The notes: generated by a model not told the origin, from the sequence alone. Positions 34,105 through 47,190 are shown, counted from the stretch's first letter. The stretch is 64,000 bases of DNA from Formicarius rufipectus (GCA_013399695.1 VXAU01000755.1:201092-265091), one strand, 5' to 3'. Numbers and translations are program-made.

Positions 34105-37100
34105 ACCTCCGTATATTTCGATATCTTTCTCAGGTTTTGTTATTTTGCTTCTTTCCTGTTCTGCCTGATACTACTTCTTGCTTTCAATTTTTCTGTGTAT
34201 TCGTTTCTATGCTCTAAATCTTTCACACTTTTGGCTTTCTCTCCTGAAGAATGTGACAAGGACATCATCATTTGTATGTTGTCTTCTTTCTGTAAAACTG
34301 CACTGTGTCAGCACATCAAGTTTGACAGAGGGTAATTAAACTGAATAATCCCTTAAAAGATTTTCAGTATGGCAATATTAGTTAATATTGCTAATATAAT
34401 GAAATTTCACTGTAAATGGTTCAAATTACTTGAAGAGTTTTGAACCAAATTTATCAAGTCATTAATACCATACAAATTTAATAAAAATATGCCTCTTATA
34501 CAGGTCAACAGAATTGGAACTAATCCCTTCTCAAGATTTAATGCAAAGATNAAGAATACAGTAACTGAGACCTACCCACAAGTGCAAATCCATAATAGGA
34601 ACTCTGAGAGAATATTCCCTTAACTTCCCAGTTTCATACTTTTGGTGTTTTTATTTTCATGGTATCACTTAATATCTAGTTTCATGCTGAAAATGGTGCA
34701 AGAGAAAATAGTATTAAGGTTTTCTTTTCAAAAAAAAGTAATTAAAAAAAATATATTCAAAGTATACTTGACAACATTTAATTTACATTTTTATCTACAT
34801 TTTCAAATTTTTACCATACCTAAACTCATTGTCACATTTGACCTGAAAAAGCCACTTTAAATTTTTAGAATAATTTCTAGAGTAAAAGGTTTTCTTTAGA
34901 CCTGTGACCCTTCAGTCTCAGTAGCAATACTCAAACACAACCTAGCTTAGTCAACTTCAGCTCCAAAATGTTAACGTAATTTCAATAAAAGAATCAGAAT
35001 AAGAAAAATGATTTTTAGTTGTTGTAATCTCATTTTAATGTACTACTTATCTTGGCAGTGGTATTTCAATACATGTATTTGATTATTTTTAATTAAAAAA
35101 ATGAAGTAGGGTTGACTTCAAGAGAAGAAAATTAAAATCAAGAAAAAGAATATCTGCTACCTATCATTTTATCTCTTTGGCCTGATAATAATTAATCAAT
35201 AAAGTATGTAATGTAAATTATTTGAACTTGAGCTTCTAAGTTACCTGTAAGTAGTTCTATCTGTTTATTCTTCACAATCATTTTCCTTTATTTCATTGGT
35301 AACAGGGCAAATACATACAATAACTCTATCTAACAATATCCATCAGTCCAACACCATCAATTACTGTTTACATTTATTTACTTTTTCTATTTTTTATTTT
35401 TTAATCTCAGAACCAATCCTTCTCCAAACAAATCTACCTATTTCAAAATCTGCTTATATCTGTTCCTGTTTACTAGTAAGTTAGAGTGGTCATGAGTTGG
35501 CAATTTTAGCTAATTATTTTTATCATTATCAACATTGTTTTGAAGGCAAAGTACTTCATATTGTTGCTTGGTATATGGGACCTTTGACAAGTCTAATTAA
35601 TTTTTTGGATTATTTCACTAAGAACTTAAAAATTGTGCTTTTTAAATTCAAAGCTAAGCAACATAGTCTGTGTTTCACAAGGGAGAAAAGACCTTTAGGG
35701 ACATTTGTGCAATTCAGTTTTGGAAAATATCAAATATTCAAGTTAAAATATTTGAAAGACTATCTTGTTTCCCTTTCCTTCTCAGAGTATTTATTGTATT
35801 TTATATAAAAAATCCTGGCAATATCTCATTGTTTTAAACACAGGAAAAAGTACAAGCCATATTATGTAGGCATATGATATGATGTAAAGATGACAGAGCT
35901 GCTGTTAGAGGACTTTTATTTTCTACAATCTGAAGCTTTCCCAACACCCCTGGAATGGACAGTGCAGCCATATGTACTGATGTATTTTATTTTCTGCAAA
36001 ATTTTGATTTCCATTGGTCTCTATGCCTTTCATACGAGGCTCTGACACTAACTTGTGGCAATCAAGATGAATTAATTATTTCTTTATTACAAATTTAATT
36101 ACCTCTATTTTCCAAGATAAAAAGATACAGATTTATACCACTTATGTGGGAGATACAAATTGCATAATAAAATTTAATTGTCCTCTCAGAGTGTAAGAGT
36201 AATATGTATGGCTAAAATTGTAGCACAGAGTTCATTGAGCTCAGCAGAAGAGAGAAAAAAACCTCTGAAATGGTAGGTCTACTACCACGGTGAATTTGGC
36301 TGTGACACTTTCTTACTCTTAATGATTCAGGATCAATTACCATATCACATTCAGGATCTCACATGTTACACCTTTTGAAAAAGGATTTCATTTCTCCTTG
36401 ACCTCCCTAATATTCTTCCCATAAATTGGTAGTCACGTTGAGCCTTTGATCTGGCAACATATTTCATCTTGTGCACAATTTTAAGCACCTGAATAATTGT
36501 AAGGATTGCTGGATCCCAGCCATCTATGACTCACCAGAACACTTTATAGTGATTAAGACAATGAATAATGACCAGGTGGGGGGGGGGGCAAAGCACCCGT
36601 TTGTTATGTTTCTTCTACATAACTTTTTGAGAATGCTTTAAAATATGCCTTAAATATGTCCTCAAAACATTAAAGCTATTTTCCAAAATATACTGTGAGA
36701 CAATGATCTTTGAAGTTTGTGAGACAGTGAAATGCTAATTCAATATTGTGTACAAGGAAACTACTCATAAATGTGAATATTTCAGTCAGGATTAACTGCA
36801 ACAGACTTTATATCATAAAGAATGGATGTTTAAAACCTGTAGAACTCTTGAAAGAAATTATATAAGAGATTAGCCTTATGTCCAATGAAAATACTTTTAT
36901 CATTAAAACTGATAAAGAGAACTAAATCTTCCTACTTAGAATTTCCTTAGTGTAAGAATGGCTGTGCCACCTGAGCAACTACTAAAGCCCAGAAATGCAG
37001 CAGCAATGTAGGTACATTTCCAAAAGCAAATCCCTTCATTTGTGTGGCAGTAGTTTCACTGAGACAGTACTGGAGGACTAAAACTAGTGGACTGTAGTGG

Positions 37101-39174
37101 CAAAATATTAAAAAATTAGTCACCTTTCTCTTTCATGATACATAGACATATAAAAGTACATACAGATCTACACACACAAGCATATTTATATAGTTATGTC
37201 TGTACAAGAAGGTGTGAAAACACATACATATATACACATATATATGTATCAATTCAGCTAATCAGCTACCGGTTTCTGTTTCATGAGTCAGAATTATTAT
37301 CAAATAAGATTGTTTGGTTTTAATTCTTCCATATTCTTAAATGTTCTTAATTACAGAAACATTCTTAAATTTCTACTTTCCATGGAAAATGTGTGTGCCA
37401 CATTTTCACAGGGAAGAACAAAAGAAAGTTCACTGAACACATATGGATGAGAATTAAAATCTTTCCATCCAAATATATCACACAAGCCCTTTGTAAGAAT
37501 GCATTTTCTCTGAGGCAAAGTGGTTAGGACAGCACTAGTTCTCTGTATCCACTTTTGATCATGAAACAACATCACAATACATAATGGAAAATATAATGTG
37601 ATCCAGGAGGTTGAGGATATTAGCATGGAGACTAAAAGCCTGAACTTAAAGGCACTGTCAGAGCATTTACTTATTATTTAACTTTGTTTTACTTTCCACA
37701 TGTATATGTATATGCACATGGTTTGTTGATTTGAGGTTTTCAGAAAGTTTGATTCTAGTTCAGAGAGATTTTAAATTTATGTTACTCCTTCTGGTTTTAC
37801 TCCTGAAAATGAAAAATTGATACAAGAACTTATCAAAGATAGCTGTACTCTATAATATAATTCTATATAATAGGTATTTATCATACTTTGAAATTGTGGA
37901 TGCCAAAGCTATTAAAAATTTGGTTACCAGTGCTAATAAAACATACAATTTGTATTACTAGGGTTAACATTATTTTTGCAGTATATGCAATTTTTTATAT
38001 ATATACTATTCTGTTTTAATTTTGAACAGCAGATTCTGAAATATAACAGCCCAGCTTTGCTGCAGTACATCTATCTAAGTTTTGGTCCCTGACTTCTTGA
38101 AGTTTTAACCTCTTCTGGACTTGAATGCCACTACTTGGCCCACCTAACCACAAACTCATAGGTAAAAAAAAACAGTTTTCCCTCGTTGCAACAGTTCTTT
38201 TCCTCTTTGAGTGCTGAAGGAGCATAGATGTGTGGTGTGGCAGGGCCTGGTGGAGTCAGGGAGGGGACCTCGGGTGGAAGTAACAACTCCTGAGAGGGGC
38301 AGTAGCTGAGAGACCAAGCCCTGCAGACTTTGCACCTTGCTGTGCCTGCAATTTCAAGATTATAGGAGAGAAGGAAAGTGGTCTCTGCCTGCTATCAGTT
38401 TTGAAGATTTGGAGAGTAATTCATCAATTACTTTTTTTTTTCAGATCGGCATGAATGAGGTGCTGTCAAAGTGATTCCTGACTCAATATACAGCAGAAAA
38501 TCTGGACACAAACCCAATTGCTGCTCCAGGGATTGGACAGGAAAGGCAGAGCTGAGAAGTAGGATGCATGGCTCAGCTTTACCAACGTCTCCAGAGAGAT
38601 TTCAGTCTTGTCAGTAGTGTAAAGTAAAGCAAGGAAAAGAAGAGTTGTAGCTAATAATTTTTTCCCTCAAGTGATGTCAGGCTTTCCAGTTCCACTGCGC
38701 CCATTAAGCTGTCATGTGTAATGTGGACTTGAATATTTGTTCTTGCAATTCATTCACTCTATGAAAGAATAAGGTTTCTTTTCAGAGAACTGATTGCTCT
38801 CCACAGGAGCAAGATTTTGATGAGGAGTATGAAAGAAGGTCCTAACTGTTTGGAAATATTGTTCACAAAAGTAACTGTTTTTTTCTGACAACTTCAAAAC
38901 TCTATTCTGTTTTCTGGGGTTTATGGGGTTTTTTTTCCACAAACTGCAAATTACAAAATACAATTCTACATGAGATTTCACAAGTAATGAGAGTTTCTAA
39001 GTCGTTTTCATGCTATTTTTATAAGTTGTTTACTAAAAGATTCTAAATCTAAAGGATTCACTAACAGTGAATCCTTTCAAAATATCTCTAATTTTGGGGA
39101 TTTTTTCTCTAACAAATTTATCATGATGATAAAAATGACTGATCATATGAGTCAACAATGTCCCATTGCAGTAA
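34105..39174. other. Unique AT-rich sequence, no gene seen
   Basis: Includes a single N (34551), a 20-bp near-palindrome at 34372-34391, an 11-G run at 36578-36588, an AT/AC-rich stretch at about 37140-37250 and a perfect 12-bp hairpin at 39051-39077. No exon or transposon recognised. Confidence 0.5.
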
Positions 39175-39560
39175 AGAAGGCTAATGGTGTCCTAGGCTGA
39201 AAAAGGAGGAATGCTGCCAACAGAATGAGGGAGGGGATTCATTCCCTCTACTCAGTTCTGGTGAGTCTGCATCTGGTGTGCTGTGTCCAGTGTGGTTCCT
39301 TGGCACAAGAGAGATATGGACATACTGGAGAGAGTCCAGCGAATGGCTAAAAATATGTTTATGGGACCGGAGCATGTCTCTGAAGGGAAAAGGCTGAGAG
39401 CTGCAACCTGGAGAAGGGCATGCTCAGGGTGAATCTAAGTGCAAGGGAGGGAGCCAGGCTTTTTTCAGTGGTGCTCAGTGTCAAGACCAGAGGGGATGTG
39501 CACTCACTGAAAACCCAGAAGGTTCACTCTGAAGATCAGGAAACACTTTCACTCAGAGGG
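39175..39560 (+). mobile_element. CR1 LINE fragment, truncated at both ends
   Basis: CR1 ORF2 end in sense order: 'aaggctaatggtgtcctaggctg', 'attccctctactcag', 'tctggtgagtctgcatctgg', 'gtgctgtgtccag', 'aagagagatatggacatactgg', 'agagagtccagcg', 'gagggagccaggcttttttcag', 'atcaggaaacactttcactc'. The match stops before the CR1 3' UTR and runs straight into (TA)n, so the 3' end was lost after insertion. About 386 bp remains. Confidence 0.88.
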
Positions 39561-39617
39561 GATATATATATCTATTATATATATATCTATATATATAGAT
39601 ATATAGAGATATATATC
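39561..39617. repeat. (TA)n-rich palindromic tract
   Basis: TATA and GATATATATATC units with TCTA/TAGA interruptions, largely self-complementary. It lies exactly where the CR1 copy breaks off. Confidence 0.92.
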
Positions 39618-42600
39618 CAAATATAAATATGTGCCATTTCAGGCACACCAATCAAAACGATTCTGAATTCAAAGTTCCAGCCCCTTAAATGCTCAAAAGC
39701 CTCAGAAGTAATAATAGTATTGATACTCTTATCCCAAAATCTTGGAAGTTTTCTATCTGTGCCAACTATCTGAAAGAATTTGTCACCCAGTTACATGGTA
39801 AAAAGTTTGGAGAATCTGCTCTGATTTTAGTTGAGTTTTATGTTGGTACAACTGAAATCACAAAATTAGCTCTTAACAATAAGTACTCATTGACAGAAAG
39901 GCAGGATATGTAAGATTCTTTTCTCTAGTTCTTACAAGTAAAATTCTGCTTGTTGTAATTTTTCCAAAATATAAATAAACTCTCCAATCAGTAAAATATG
40001 TCCACTGTATATTTTCTTTGGCTAAGTATCTTTATCAGTCACAGAAGATAAAACCATGACTCAGAAAATGCTGATCACCAGTGACTGTTTAAATCAAATT
40101 GTTCTGAAATTGGCTATACCAGACCATACAAATGAAAATCTGAATCAGTCAGGCGATAAGTTTTTATTTATAACCTCATTTATTTGTTTACAGTCCTGAA
40201 TAAAAAATAGTTATATCCAGAGTGTGAAGAGTCCATGCTATTTCCAGGACAGACTGAAAAAAAAAGATCTTGAATGCACTTAATCCTTTAAAGAAGATTT
40301 TTCATTATGAACAAAAAAAAATATATATTAAAAAAAATAAAAAAATGCAAGTATCTCTTGATGTAAGTTTCTCCTTAACCTCCAGATAATCCTGAGTGAC
40401 ACTTAGTTTAATAGATTTATGGGTCAATCATATATCACTATCTGGTTAGAGTATGGGCTTGTTTTCAGAAGGAAAAAATTTGCATAATCAGCTTGACAGA
40501 AGTTGGAGGTCAAAGAAATTTTGTACTTCTTACTGCCACTCTTAAAGGCATGGATAGTCTTCATAGTGAAGAGGGAACAATCTTTCTCAATCCAACCCCT
40601 GCTTTAATTGACTGGTAGTCCTTGAATTTTTAGTTCAGGGAATTATTGAGAATTCATCTTGTCTGAACAAGAATTTCTAATGTGAAGTTGTCCCGGTTGT
40701 CACAAGTTTTAGCTGGCAGGAGCTGACAAAAGCCAAACAAGCTGCACCGGTGATATGGTAGTTTCTGACATCAAGTTTGGCTGCAGTAAAAACCTGTGCA
40801 GAGCTTTTAGAGATGGGTACGGTTTCTAAGGTTATCAAGCTCTTACTTTGCACAACTGTAGGGCAGAATTGTACAGGCAGAGGGAAAGGAAAAATCTTCT
40901 TTAGTTTGCAAAAGTTTTCAGCAATCCCGGCCAGTTAGATTCTGTGATAACCTCCCGGAACTCTCCCACTGTCATTGGTAGGTGTTTGCTCTTTAAATCT
41001 ACAAATAACATATTATTATAAAATGGGAAGAACATAGAAAGAATGTTGCATTGTAATTATATTTTTATTCTGTGATAAGTAATTTCCAGGAACGGTGAAA
41101 AGCTCTGCCCTCCAAAGAAATTAAAAATAACTCTCTTAAATCTGGTCATGGTGGACAAGAGCTGGCAGTGTTTGCAGAAAGAATAATAGCATCCTTGTGT
41201 AAATACACAACAATGCAATATTTAATTTCATAATTGCATACCATTTTTCCTTGTCTCTTTCAGTGTTCAGTGCTCACTTAATGAAGCCCTATTGCAATGA
41301 TTTGTTTAATCACCTTCATTCAGTATGGCCTGGGGCACATTTCCTGCACTACTGTGTTATACATTGAATTATTGATTTTCTAACAAGTCTTTCCTTAAAA
41401 TTCATTGCTAAAGTATATGAATACATGTATTATAAATTAGAAAAAATATATGAGGAATATTAATTAATTTATCTTCACAGTTCCTGTCATACTTTCTCTT
41501 CTATATGCTGACTACATTTACATGGTTTAGCCTAGGAGCAATCAAAAGCTGAAATATGACATTGCTACATTGTTCAATTTAGGAAGCCCGCAGCTGGGAT
41601 ATATCCATATGCCATAGTGCTTTGTCTTGTTAAGTCTTTCTGTAGAAAAGTCTCCAGTGACTTGCCCGTTTTCCATGAAACATTGCTGCAAGACAATCTG
41701 GGATATACAGGACAGCCTTCAATGGTGATTAGACCTATGATCATAGTGGTACATCTAGACAGCTGTTAGTGGCATAATTTGACTCAACATGAAGGGCAAC
41801 CCTTAGACATTTCATATTATCTTCATAGTATCCTGTATTGTCAGAGCACTGTACGCCCGGCATCAGCTGCTACAAGCACACTCAGACCCTCTTGCCAATT
41901 ACAGACCTGAGCTAAAAGGAGGTGGCCGCAAAATGAAAGATGCACAGGTTCTGGCCACCTGCGAAGAAGCTGAACCCAAATGAAATGTCACATATGACAA
42001 AGAAATCTCCAGACTAAGGGGGAAAAATATCCAGAGTAGTTACTTTGTGTCTAAGTGTAACTCTTTTTGCTTTCTGTAATTCCAGCTGCATTGAATACCT
42101 TCAAACTTTGGCAAAGGGGTGAATTAAAATGTTTTTAGATGAGGCTAGTTATCGTTTTGGGGAGATATATTTCTATCAAAAATGCCTATTCAAAAACTCA
42201 ATAAGCACTTCAATAAACAGCAGACATATCAGTCTAAATTAGAGAGTCGCAGGTATGTAACTTTTACAGTTTCCTTCACATATGTGTTATGCCTGAATAT
42301 GCATTCTCTAACAGTGAGTGAAACTGTGTACATATTGTTCCAGTGGCATATTTATAAGGTTCAGAGAGTAGAATAAACTATTTTAAGCCTTTAATTTTTT
42401 TTTTTCATTTTAAAGTCAAGACATCTACTTTACTATTGACTATTAGAGTGTAAGAGGGAAAAAGAGAAAAAGATAGATCATATCAGAAGGCCAAACTCCC
42501 CTGATATGATGAACTAGGAAAAGAACTTTATTATTACTCACACTTCTCATTTAACATGACCTCACATTCCAGTTTTGCAAAGGGTTGTTTTTATCTGCAG

Positions 42601-43211
42601 TTTTTAGTGGAAATAATTGCAGTAAATAGCATGAGTGAAGTGAGTTTGGGAAGCTGTGGATCTATTGGGAAGGTTCATTTATTGGATCTGAATCTATTAA
42701 ACAGATGGTCTGTATCATAAGCGCCACAGGCTCCAAGTATCTTGGAAGTGCTATCACACACCTATACAGACTATGCAGAATTATTTCTGCACATGCGCAG
42801 TAGTTTATCTCATTCCAAACAGATCAACTCTGCTGCACATGTGCAAACCACCTGTGAAACACATGGGCAACAAATCTGATGTGTCTCTTGAGAAAATGGG
42901 TCTGGTAGCCAAGCTTCATTATTAAAGACTTTCATTTTAGAGTATGCCATCTCCTGACCTCCTCCCACTAGCATAATACTTTCGATAATGAACTACTTAA
43001 ATATGTATTTTGTCTTGCTATTGTAATGGCCCAAAACTGACAGATATTTGTTTTGTGTTACACTAGATATATAATCTCCCCCAACAATTCTTCATCCAGA
43101 GATGAAATTTTTTGTAATGCATTATGCAGCTTTCCAAAATGCAAAACTTTTGCCAGAACTTTTATTTTGATCTTAATTTTGCTTAAAAATATATAATTTG
43201 AACACCTTATA
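39618..43211. other. Unique sequence with possible conserved blocks
   Basis: No gene recognised. The stretches at about 40685-41000 and 41845-42015 are more balanced in composition and free of repeats, and could be conserved non-coding elements. An NRF1-like GCACATGCGCAGT lies at about 42789-42801. These are impressions from texture only. Confidence 0.35.
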
Positions 43212-43218
43212 TTAGTTT

Positions 43219-44388
43219 CTTCTCCACGGACACCCCCTTGTCGTGGGGGAGAACCTTGTGTGCCCTTATGAGGTTGTGAGCTATGCTGGCAGTGGTTTAT
43301 GCCTCCAGTAGGGTCTCCCATGCCAGTAAGGTTTCAGCTAAAGGATCAGACAAAGTGTGTCCTCGGGCAGGATGGGCTCGTCAGCCCCCTCGGCAACCAT
43401 CCTGAGAGAAGGACAACTCTAACTCCAAATACAGGCAGATGGAGCTCACTTAGCCCTGTAAGGCCATCTGTCTAAGAGAAGGATACTCTAACCAAACCTA
43501 CATCCTGAGGACCTCGCTGTCACTGTCCAAGCTTGCTAGGCCCTGGCAGATGAACCTCAGGTGAATCAGAGCTTAAGTCAGTCCACCAGTTCACTTATCT
43601 GAGAAGCATCATTTCCTCGAATGATAAGATTGACAAAGAGATTGACAACAGGCTAGCAAAGGCATACAGAGCTTTTGGAAAACTCCATAAAAGAGTCTGG
43701 CGCAATAAGCACCTGAAGAAAAGTACAAAGATCAGTGTCTACAGAGCCATTGTCCTGTCTACTCTTCTCTATAGGTCTGAATCTTGGGTCATCTACCGCC
43801 ACCACCTGCGACTCCTCGAACTCTTCCACCAGCGCTGCCTCCGTACAATCCTAAACATCCACTGGTCCGATTAAGTGACTCATGTGTCCGTTCTGGAACA
43901 GGCAGAGGTCACCAGTATCGAGGCCATGCTGCTGAGAATGCAGCTGCACTGGGCAGGGCACATCTCCAGGATGGAGGATCACCCCTCCCTAAGATTGTGC
44001 TCTACGGTGAACTCGCCACCGGCTGCCGCAAGAGAGGAGCCCCGAAGAGGAGATACAAGGACTCACTGAGACGACCCCTCAGCCTTGGCCATATTGACCA
44101 CCATCAATGGTCCGCTCTGGCCTCCAACCAGGAGACGTGGAGACACACAATCTATTATAACGCTGCTGTCTCCTTTGAAACCGCTCGCAGAATCAGTCTG
44201 GAGGAGAAAAGACACCAGAGAAAGAACCGTGCCCTGATAGTACCACCTATGGAGAATTTCTGCTGTGCCTTTTGCAACCGGACTTGCCTATCTCGCATTG
44301 GCCTTATCAGCCATCAACGTGCTTGCAGCAAGCGTGGGTAAAACCCTCCCAAATCTTCGTTTGCGAAGTCTAGCCATGATGATGAATG
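43219..44388 (+). mobile_element. Internally deleted RTE LINE (AviRTE-like) with both ends present
   Basis: This GC-rich island of 1,170 bp keeps a 5' region that starts CTTCTCCACGGACACCCCC (43219 to about 43570), fused directly to the C-terminal part of a reverse-transcriptase frame and the 3' tail, which ends in a short (ATG)n. TTAGTTT at 43212-43218 and 44389-44395 looks like a target-site duplication, so the deleted form may itself have been inserted. A full RTE is about 3.2 kb, so roughly 2 kb (endonuclease and most of the reverse transcriptase) is missing. The family name AviRTE is from memory; the RTE-type reading rests on the protein remnant and the short tandem tail. Confidence 0.85.
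43587..44341 (+). pseudogene. RTE reverse transcriptase, C-terminal remnant, disrupted
   Basis: The frame starting at 43587 reads QFTYLRSIISSN, then KLHKRVW and ESWVIYRHHLRLLELFHQRC, typical of the thumb and C-terminal part of RTE-type polymerases. A TAA stop interrupts it at 43872-43874. The frame continues (SIEAMLL, then LHWAGHISRMEDH) until a one-base deletion near 43981-43986, after which the next frame carries on with LPKIVLYGELATG. It ends in a C-x2-C-x12-H-x3-C zinc-finger-like motif (CAFC...H...C) just before a terminal TAA at 44339-44341. Endonuclease and the catalytic reverse-transcriptase motifs are absent, so this copy is dead. Confidence 0.85.
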
Positions 44389-44395
44389 TTAGTTT

Positions 44396-47190
44396 ATCTA
44401 ATTGAATTATTTTGCTTTTTGCCTAAGCAATTTCCTTCCTTTTCTATCATTCCACGCATGGCATCATGAAGACTATGTATTTTTAAATTATAAATAGTAA
44501 CTTGAATTATATGCATTATATGCAGCGTACTACCAAAATACTACCATATTACAGTCAGTAGGAAAAAAAAAACGGGATGAATGATATCAAATTATTGGGT
44601 CATTAACTCAATCTATATAAAACATGCACCTGAAGGGCCAGATGCTCAGCTATGTTCTCATAACTGTTTTGGAGTTTGCAGGCAAAAATTACAGTCATTT
44701 TTATTTGTTTTGTGAATTGAAATATAATCCATCCATGTCCTGGAGTCCACGGTCTATGTTAATATGACTTTACTATCAGACATGCAGAGTTCCTTTTCAC
44801 ACTTTCTGAGATTGTAGGAAGGAAAATAGAAGTTCATTTCTCTCTAAGTGTGCATAGTTTTGCTTCCCTCTCCTCAAAATGAAAAAAAAAAAAAAAAAAA
44901 GGTGTGTTTGCCGTTAGTGAAACTGCAACTATCAACCCTTTTGGCCTTCTAACATAGTTTTCAACATTTTCTTTCTGTGGAGATCCACTGGGTAAAGTCA
45001 CATTCCACAAGGATCAAAGACTATGCTTGTTTGCACAGGGTTTGTGTGGCAGTAGGGGAGGGCATCACAGTGCCTTTGTGAACAGTTCAGAAACTGCTCC
45101 ACTGTGATATGGATTTTACTGGAATGAAAAGCAGAGTCTTAATACACTGATGTTTGTGTGTCTAAAGACCCCTGGGCTTGCTTTTGCTCTAGGGAGTATG
45201 TTGATTTTTAAACTACTTTTCATGGATCTAAGATCTTGCAATTATTCTTCTGTTGTCTGTAGAATGCTCTCCTCAATTGACTGAAGGTGTCTCAAATCCA
45301 ACATCTGGTGAAAATCAGAGGAGGAGAGGAGTAGTATAACTAGATCCTGAAAGCTTGTGTATATTACTTGCATCCTGTTAATATAATAAAAGCTCTTACC
45401 TTCAAACTTTTGTCATAGATTTATTCCTAATACATAAAGCTAAAACTTCCAGAGTGATAAATTATGAAACAACCATAGCTCATAAATTGAGTTTTCCTGC
45501 AAAAGTGCTAACAAATAGGAAGTCAGACTGTCCCAGATTAAATCACGCTTTTATTGGTTATTACTTTAAGGTGAAAGTAATTACAGGACAATAGAAAATT
45601 TCTCATATTACTATCATTATTGTCTATGAGTGAAAAACCTCTAAAATTCAACCCATGAAATTTGAATTTAAAAATAATAAGAATATTTTGATCCTGTCTT
45701 TGTTGAGGGGGGAAAAAAAGGAAAAAAAGTAAGATTCAATGTAGTTTTGCATTCTTAATTTTTACATGTCTCTGGGTTTTAAAATTTTCTTCTTTATTTT
45801 TTTTCCTTTCTTTTGTTTTTCTAGTTTTGTTTGGTTTGGTTTTGGGTTTATTTAAGACAAGCTCAGAAAAAAAACCTTGATTAGCAAGCATTTCATTACC
45901 TCGACCTTTTTACTGTAAACACTTGGGCACCAATCTCCTACAAATGGGTTAGGAGGAGATAAATCACTCTCCTTGGCACTTCCCGTGGTTTACCAGCTTG
46001 GTCAACCAGTTTCTGCAGGTGCCCTTCCTGACATCAAAACCCAGGAGCTTGCTGGAAACAACAAAAAAATGCCAGACTTCTCCTGATGCCCAGGAAAGCT
46101 TTGTTTGCTGCAGGAGAATGCTGTGTGCTTTGATAAATGCCACTGTGCCGAATCAGCATGGTGGGCAGTTTAACTTTGTGACCTTCTTGAAGTTGATGGC
46201 TTCCCCCACAGACTCTCTTTGTCACAGCCTATAACATAGACTGTCAAAACTACTAAAGTAAAAGAGAGCAATATTCATTTTTCTGTTAAGTCATCCTTCT
46301 TCTGTGCAGATCTCAGGTGTCTTGGCATTGTCCTGGACAATTTCATATGCATTATTGTTTCCATCAGCTGTGTGCAGGGTTTCTTTTGTTCAAGGGAGTG
46401 CATTCTTCGCACAGCACCATTCTGTCATCCTGACATTTCACATGTGCCTTGAGTGTCTGGGTCTAGTTTCTAGAAAAAATTCAGAATAATTTTGTAGTAT
46501 CTTGCAGTTCGAGTATTGCTACTGCTAGAGATACTATATTTGGAGATACTGCAGTTTTTGGTTTGGGGAATTGTTTTCAGAGCAGTATTATTCACATTAA
46601 AAAATAAAAGTAAAATCTACCTGCATTTGGGGGAGAAAAGAATCCCACTAAACTTAAGATGCCCACCCCTGCTCCCTAGGAAAAAAAATAAAACCAGCTT
46701 TCTTTTACTGCTGCAGATACAAATTTTAAGGACTACTATTACAGGTCTTTAAATTCTCATGTGTAGGTTTCTAGGCTGCAACGTTGTCTCTGAATAGGTA
46801 GGCATAACCAAATCCTCACTTGAAGATGAGGACAGCAATGCCAAGAATAGTATGCCATTTTCTTGAGTCAAAGAGGGTTACAGCAGGCTGTGGTTAGTTA
46901 AGTGTCTTTTTCACCCCTTCCATCTCCATCCCTAATTCATTCTGAATCCTTTCTCACTAGCAATAGCAGGTGGGGTATTCAGAGTAAGCATTTTTACACT
47001 AACTACTGCTGTGTTTCCATGGGCATTGGCAGAACAGGCTCTCAGCAGCCTTCTGACTCAAGTAACTGCCCGCTTTCCAGTGCTTAAGGCCAGCCCTAAG
47101 ACATCGTGTTTCCCTCAGTCAGCCACTGTTTGTAGAGTGGATAGTGACAAATTGAGCTGCACTGAAATCATCATCTGAGCTGAGAAGAAA
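44396..47190. other. Unique sequence, no gene seen
   Basis: Contains a 19-A run at 44882-44900. A more balanced block at about 45960-46230 has a 78-codon frame but no recognised homology. Nothing else stands out. Confidence 0.5.

Noticed and set aside
33834..34217. 127-codon plus-strand frame
   Set aside because: The core is the (CAAA)n tract, encoding a Lys/Thr/Asn-rich run; an artefact.
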